Shown here: piece after piece, positions 60,201 through 64,000 of the stretch
How positions within the stretch are numbered: position 1 is the first letter of the stretch
Layout of the letters: the number at the start of each line of letters is the position of its first letter
Source: Dermatemys mawii
Taxonomy: Eukaryota; Chordata; Testudines; Dermatemydidae
DNA: 64,000 nucleotides
Direction: 5' to 3'
Assembly: GCA_007922305.1 (NCBI GenBank)
Contig: ML677328.1
Span: 6,098,540 to 6,162,539 of the forward strand
The notes under the pieces: model-generated
Databases searched by the model: none
Seen by the model: only the letters and a program-made list of their open reading frames with translations
Told to the model about the DNA's origin: nothing
Program-made: the position numbers and the translations under genes

Positions 60201-61520
60201 TATAGTTTGGGAGGAGGAAGACTGGAACTTTGCCAAACAACAGCTAGGCCAGCAGGTGAACATGAGTTTTTTGGATCAGACTGAAATATGGTCTTGCCTG
60301 CTAAACCCCTCCGGCAGTGAACTGCATGACAAGTAATTATACCAAGGAATTTTGTTGCATCAGGTTTATATATTCACCAGATTGCTATTGTAATTAACAA
60401 CTGGTTTCCTATTCTAAATACATCTCTGTTGCTTTAACACACATGCAGTACAGAACTTTCAGTCCTAAAGGTGGTTCCCTTCAGACCACAGGGATAAGCG
60501 TACCAGCAGGGAGCAATGCAAGGGTAAAGCCTGGACTGCCAGTGCCTACAACATACTTGTCTCCTGCACTTTAATCTCACACTTTCACTATATTCATTTT
60601 ATTTCATTTTTAAAAGCAACCCCTCCCTCCACCTGCCAATTTCTCCAGGGCTTCCAGATAATGATTCGGGACCAGAGTGCGGTATATCCTGCATGCCCAG
60701 GAAGAAAAGTAAAGCTCTTCCACATGCCCCTGTGCTGACTACCAGCATCACAGATATAAGCATGAATGAAAACAGCAACACAGCGACAGGCACCTAAGCA
60801 GGCATGGGAGTGGTAAGAACCTGGGCTCCCCTGCCACAGAGTGCTGGGGACAGTCGTACACTGTGCCAGGTACCAGAGTGATGCAAGATGCATCATCCTC
60901 TGGAGCAGAGAGAAAACCACAAGGCAGCCTGCAACTCCTCAGTCACAATCCGCTGTTTGGTCTGTTCCTGGGTCACTTCAACTATGCGTTGCCTCCTGTA
61001 CGTGGGGTTTGTGACAAAGCGACTCTTTAGCCCATAACAGATCTTTATAGCTCAGCTTGCGCTGCAGTTATTTCTTACAACAGTTTTTTTTCTCTCTATA
61101 ATAACGAGCTGGGTTTTGTTAGAATTATTGGGTGGCCTGCGCTTTTCCTAAAACACGAAGCTGGTTCAAGGAGAAGACTGGTCATCGTTTTTCCCTTTAC
61201 AGCACAACCCTTTACTTCCCTTCAGACAGCTCAGTAAGCATTTTCTCTTCTTGGTGTCCAATTAGACCAGCTGTGTGCTCATTTTACATTCTTCAATTTT
61301 CAACCACCAAATGCAGTTCCTAAGCCTCTTTCTGAAAAGTGAAAAATTCTTGCCAAAGCAGACTCCTGAGGTTTAAACATCCACTCAAATATTTCTGTGA
61401 CAGATTTTTATCAAAATTTTAAATAGCACACAGTACAAACTCCAGACAATAAGTTCAGCAGTTTGAGCTGATGAGCCGCTTTGCCCTCCAATTCAAGATG
61501 GCACTTTGTCCGTCTATAGC
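54279..61520. other. Long unannotated intronic stretch
   Basis: About 7.2 kb with no recognised exon, RNA gene or repeat. It has a T run near 54580, an A run near 54932, and AT-rich sequence throughout. Open frames such as 57364-57648, 59482-59814 and 60594-60920 (minus) are domain-less and were not called. Such repeat-poor DNA may contain conserved regulatory elements, but the sequence alone does not show it. Confidence 0.45.
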
Positions 61521-61556
61521 AAATACATAAACAAACAAATACATAAATAAATAATG
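61521..61556. repeat. A-rich (AAAT/ACAT)n simple repeat
   Basis: aaatacataaacaaacaaat followed by acataaataaataatg. Confidence 0.75.
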
Positions 61557-61810
61557 TACGCCCAATGGGACAAAGTCTGCTATAGATTCATGGCACAACT
61601 GCTTCTGAAATTAGCAACAATAGCCAAAATCTGGCCCCAAATCAGACTAGCTTCCTAATACTGACACCTATTAGAGTACAGCATAATCTTCCAAGGGAAG
61701 CGGTGGAGCACCGTCTCTTGATATTAGATTGAATTAGATTGGACCAAACCTTGGGAAATACCTGGCAGGAAAGAACTCTGCCCCATCTAGATGCCGCATT
61801 GTTTATTACT

Positions 61811-62095
61811 TAGGCTATGGGTATGCTGCAAATGGAGGCATGGCTGCAACTCACACAGGCATACTCTCATGCTAGTGTTAATTTAGCTAGCACAGCTAAA
61901 AATAGCAGTGAAGATATGGCAGCACAAGCTTCCGCACCACCTCTGAAAGGCCCATCATAACCCTAGGTACGTACTTATGTTGCCAGCCCATGCCAGATCC
62001 ATGCTGCCAGGTCTTCACTAATATTGTTACCCCACCAAGTAAATTAAAGCTACAGATGCCTATGCGAGCAGCAATCATCCCTCTGACTGAAATGC
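61811..62095. mobile_element. Fold-back miniature element
   Basis: The left end includes aggctatgggtatgctgc. An inner block ctagcacagctaaaaatagc is followed by reversed counterparts near 62020-62060 (taaattaaagctacagatgc). It resembles a decayed palindromic element. No target duplication was defined. Confidence 0.5.
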
Positions 62096-62104
62096 AGAGC
62101 TACT

Positions 62105-62205
62105 TTTAGACTGTAACTCTGTGGCTATACAGTGCCTAGCACAACAGGTCTCTGATGCAAGACCAGAGCTTCTGCAATACAAAATAAAAGTATCATCTTT
62201 ATTGC
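62105..62205 (+). repeat. L2/SINE-type 3' tail fragment
   Basis: Contains gactgtaactctgtggctat, acagtgcctagcacaacagg and aatacaaaataaaag. This is the order of a common LINE/SINE 3' tail ending in short A-rich repeats. Confidence 0.55.
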
Positions 62206-62340
62206 ACATGCCCTACTTCTATACACTTCTTTAAAGTATGTTCCCCATAAACTACCCTGAGGTTGTATTTTTTCACAACTTCAGTTGTCAACTAGCGTGT
62301 CATCTTTTCAATTTGTTAAAGACCTGGGGACAGGTCCAGC

Positions 62341-62460
62341 TGGGTCCAGACAAGAAGCGTGAAAAATCAGGATGGGGGTGGAGGGTAATAGGTGCCCATA
62401 TAAGAAAAAGACCTAAAAATTGGGACTGTCCCTATAAAATTAGGACATCTGGTCACCTTA
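62341..62460 (+). mobile_element. 124-bp-type miniature element, second copy
   Basis: Aligns along its length to 34310-34433 in the same orientation, including gtgaaaaatcaggat, atataagaaaaag and gacatctggtcacctta. The left terminus is damaged (tgggtccaga) and no target duplication is clear. Confidence 0.8.
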
Positions 62461-63278
62461 ATCCCAGATGACAGAACAGACCCTTTTCATTGCTGCAGTA
62501 GTCTCTGCTTCCATATTTAAAGGCAGAGGGCAAATTTTCACTCCTGGAAACCTGAAGTTAAATTCTTAAATCGATATTTAGATACCTAAATAGAAATCAG
62601 CTGATTTTCAAAGGGGAAAAACAGCTCTCTTTGACTATGTGGAATTTGTGGTTGCTCAACATGGCTAAAAATAAAATCACTTGTCTAGGTGATTACATTT
62701 CTATTAAGGAGCCTAACTTACAGGCACCCATGTATGACTATTTTGGGCAGAGACTGTACAATATTTAAATAATAAAAAGACATTGCAATACAGTCTAAAC
62801 CTTGGTTGCACAAGTGTTCAGGCAACACAGGAGAAGAACAGACCCCAGGCCATCACAATATGCAAGAATGTGCCAGCACCTATGCTATATGAAGGAGTGT
62901 ATGCATCAAGGTCTAACTGAGGCATGGCTTGTTGGACCATTAAATAGGTTTTTGGTTAGAAGTTGAGTAGGTGAGTGAACTTGCTGTAATGAGCATGAAC
63001 ATGGACTGATAAAGATACCTGAGGGCACGCTACTCTTGCTCAAAGGAAAGGTAATAGCCAAACTGTCCTCCAAAAAACAACCTGGCCTGAGACAGCAAGA
63101 TGGCCCCAAGCTAAGCCTGCTGCTGGTTACTAGTAATTACAAACACTGTGTAGGGATCACCAGTCAAAACAGGATTTGACTCTTATCTGGCAAAATGTGG
63201 AGACAATGTTCCAAATGTAACTCATGGTTCATAACTAGTTGTGTTTGTGATATGGTATGAGGTGGTCTCCTGCCAACA
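62461..63278. other. Unannotated DNA with small repeat scraps
   Basis: The stretch at 62550-62620 has a tttagatacctaaat fold-back, likely a further palindromic repeat. The rest is unrecognised. Confidence 0.4.
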
Positions 63279-63525
63279 CATAGAATCATAGGACTGGAAG
63301 GAACCTCAAGAGGTCATCTAGTTCAGTCCCTTGCACTCATGGCAGGATTAAATATTATCTAGCCATCCATGACAGGTGTTTGTATAACCTGCCTTAAAAA
63401 TCTCCAATGATGGAGATTCCACAACCTCCCTAGGCAATTTATACCAGTGCTTAACCACTCTGACAGGAAGTTTTTCTTAATGTCCAAGCTAAACCATCCT
63501 TGCTGCAATTTAAGTCCACTGTAAT
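63279..63525 (-). mobile_element. CR1 LINE 3' fragment
   Basis: Starts catagaatcataggactgga, the CR1 3' end. It continues with tgatggagattccacaacct and gaagtttttcttaatgtcc. It is about 245 bp and 5'-truncated. Similar in layout to the end of the CR1 at 29088. Confidence 0.88.
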
Positions 63526-64000
63526 TATGCTGTTGATAAGATGAATAATTCTAGATTTTTATTTTCTTTTTGATTAATTTTTATCCATTTGAAATGCCCT
63601 AATAAGATAAGCAAACTGGGACTCTTATGCTTGAAAAATGGTGTGCATATCTTTCACCAATCCACTGCAAGTTTTCTCTATTAATCTGTCCATGCCCCTA
63701 GGGATGCTTGTATCTCAGAATGTCTCTCTTCCTTGAGAGTCCACCAAACCATCAAGATTCTGTGTGTCTTTTACAAAAAGACCAAGGATCTGGCTCTGAA
63801 ATATGGGCCATGTATCCAAAACCTATTAGAGGTTGCTTCAGCAAAGTTAAGTGCTTTTTTTGACAAAACTCCCATACTTTTTTCTTGTAACTCAAGAACC
63901 CCTTCTTTTCCCAAGTGTTCATCAGAGATAAAGAATAAGGACAGTTTGCATTTGTATCCCCAACTTTAAAAAGAATTGAGGAAAAATAAAATATCAGACA
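63526..64000. other. Unannotated DNA to the window end
   Basis: No gene or repeat recognised. Confidence 0.45.

Noticed and set aside
60594..60920. 108-codon minus-strand frame
   Set aside because: It overlaps another frame of the same region, and neither has a domain or conserved motif.
1..64000. CRISPR arrays, bacterial operons, tRNA or rRNA genes
   Set aside because: No regularly spaced repeats, no clustered coding genes, and no cloverleaf beyond the tRNA-derived SINEs were seen. The window is vertebrate.

Overview
This window is vertebrate nuclear DNA, most likely from a turtle. It is AT-rich, has no bacterial-style gene packing, and is crowded with decayed transposons. The combination of CR1 LINEs, DIRS-like retrotransposons, Penelope-like elements with a GIY-YIG domain, several hAT miniature elements with 8-bp target duplications, and old L2 and MIR-type fragments fits Testudines best. 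Another non-avian sauropsid cannot be excluded without a database search.

Only one host exon is recognised. Positions 10197-10356 on the minus strand read as an early extracellular-domain exon of BMPR1B, the type IB BMP receptor. It has a good acceptor tract and phase 1/phase 2 boundaries. If so, 10357-64000 would be upstream intron (any 5' exons not recognised) and 1-10196 downstream intron. All other features are repeats or unrecognised intronic DNA.

Layout. 1-1800: minus-strand Tigger/pogo-like transposon split by a 729-bp element that duplicated a TA. 3896-4965: hAT relic with about 475 bp of its body inverted in place. 7.3-8.9 kb: a Penelope tail and two adjacent miniature elements. 10.2 kb: the BMPR1B exon. 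13.0 kb: a 315-bp hAT miniature element. 14.4-21.0 kb: a minus-strand Penelope relic abutting a DIRS relic that is cut by two LTR-like insertions and probably a third GC-rich insertion. 22.0-22.6 kb: two miniature elements. 26.7-27.2 kb: a BED-finger remnant beside an inverted repeat. 29.1-30.4 kb: a fairly young 5'-truncated CR1. 30.8 kb: a second 315-bp element in the opposite orientation. 34.3-35.0 kb: a 124-bp miniature element and an L2 fragment. 41.05 kb: a perfect 22-bp hairpin, then a CR1 tail. 44.4-49.2 kb: a 562-bp hAT element, a 659-bp LTR, a CR1 tail and a 383-bp hAT element. 51.2-52.1 kb: a Penelope 3' end. 61.8-63.5 kb: small repeats and a CR1 tail.

I found no operon-like or novel multi-gene system. 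The notable content is nested transposons, an in-place inversion, a receptor exon lacking the expected initiator methionine, and a perfect hairpin. All family names come from reading motifs and termini by eye.
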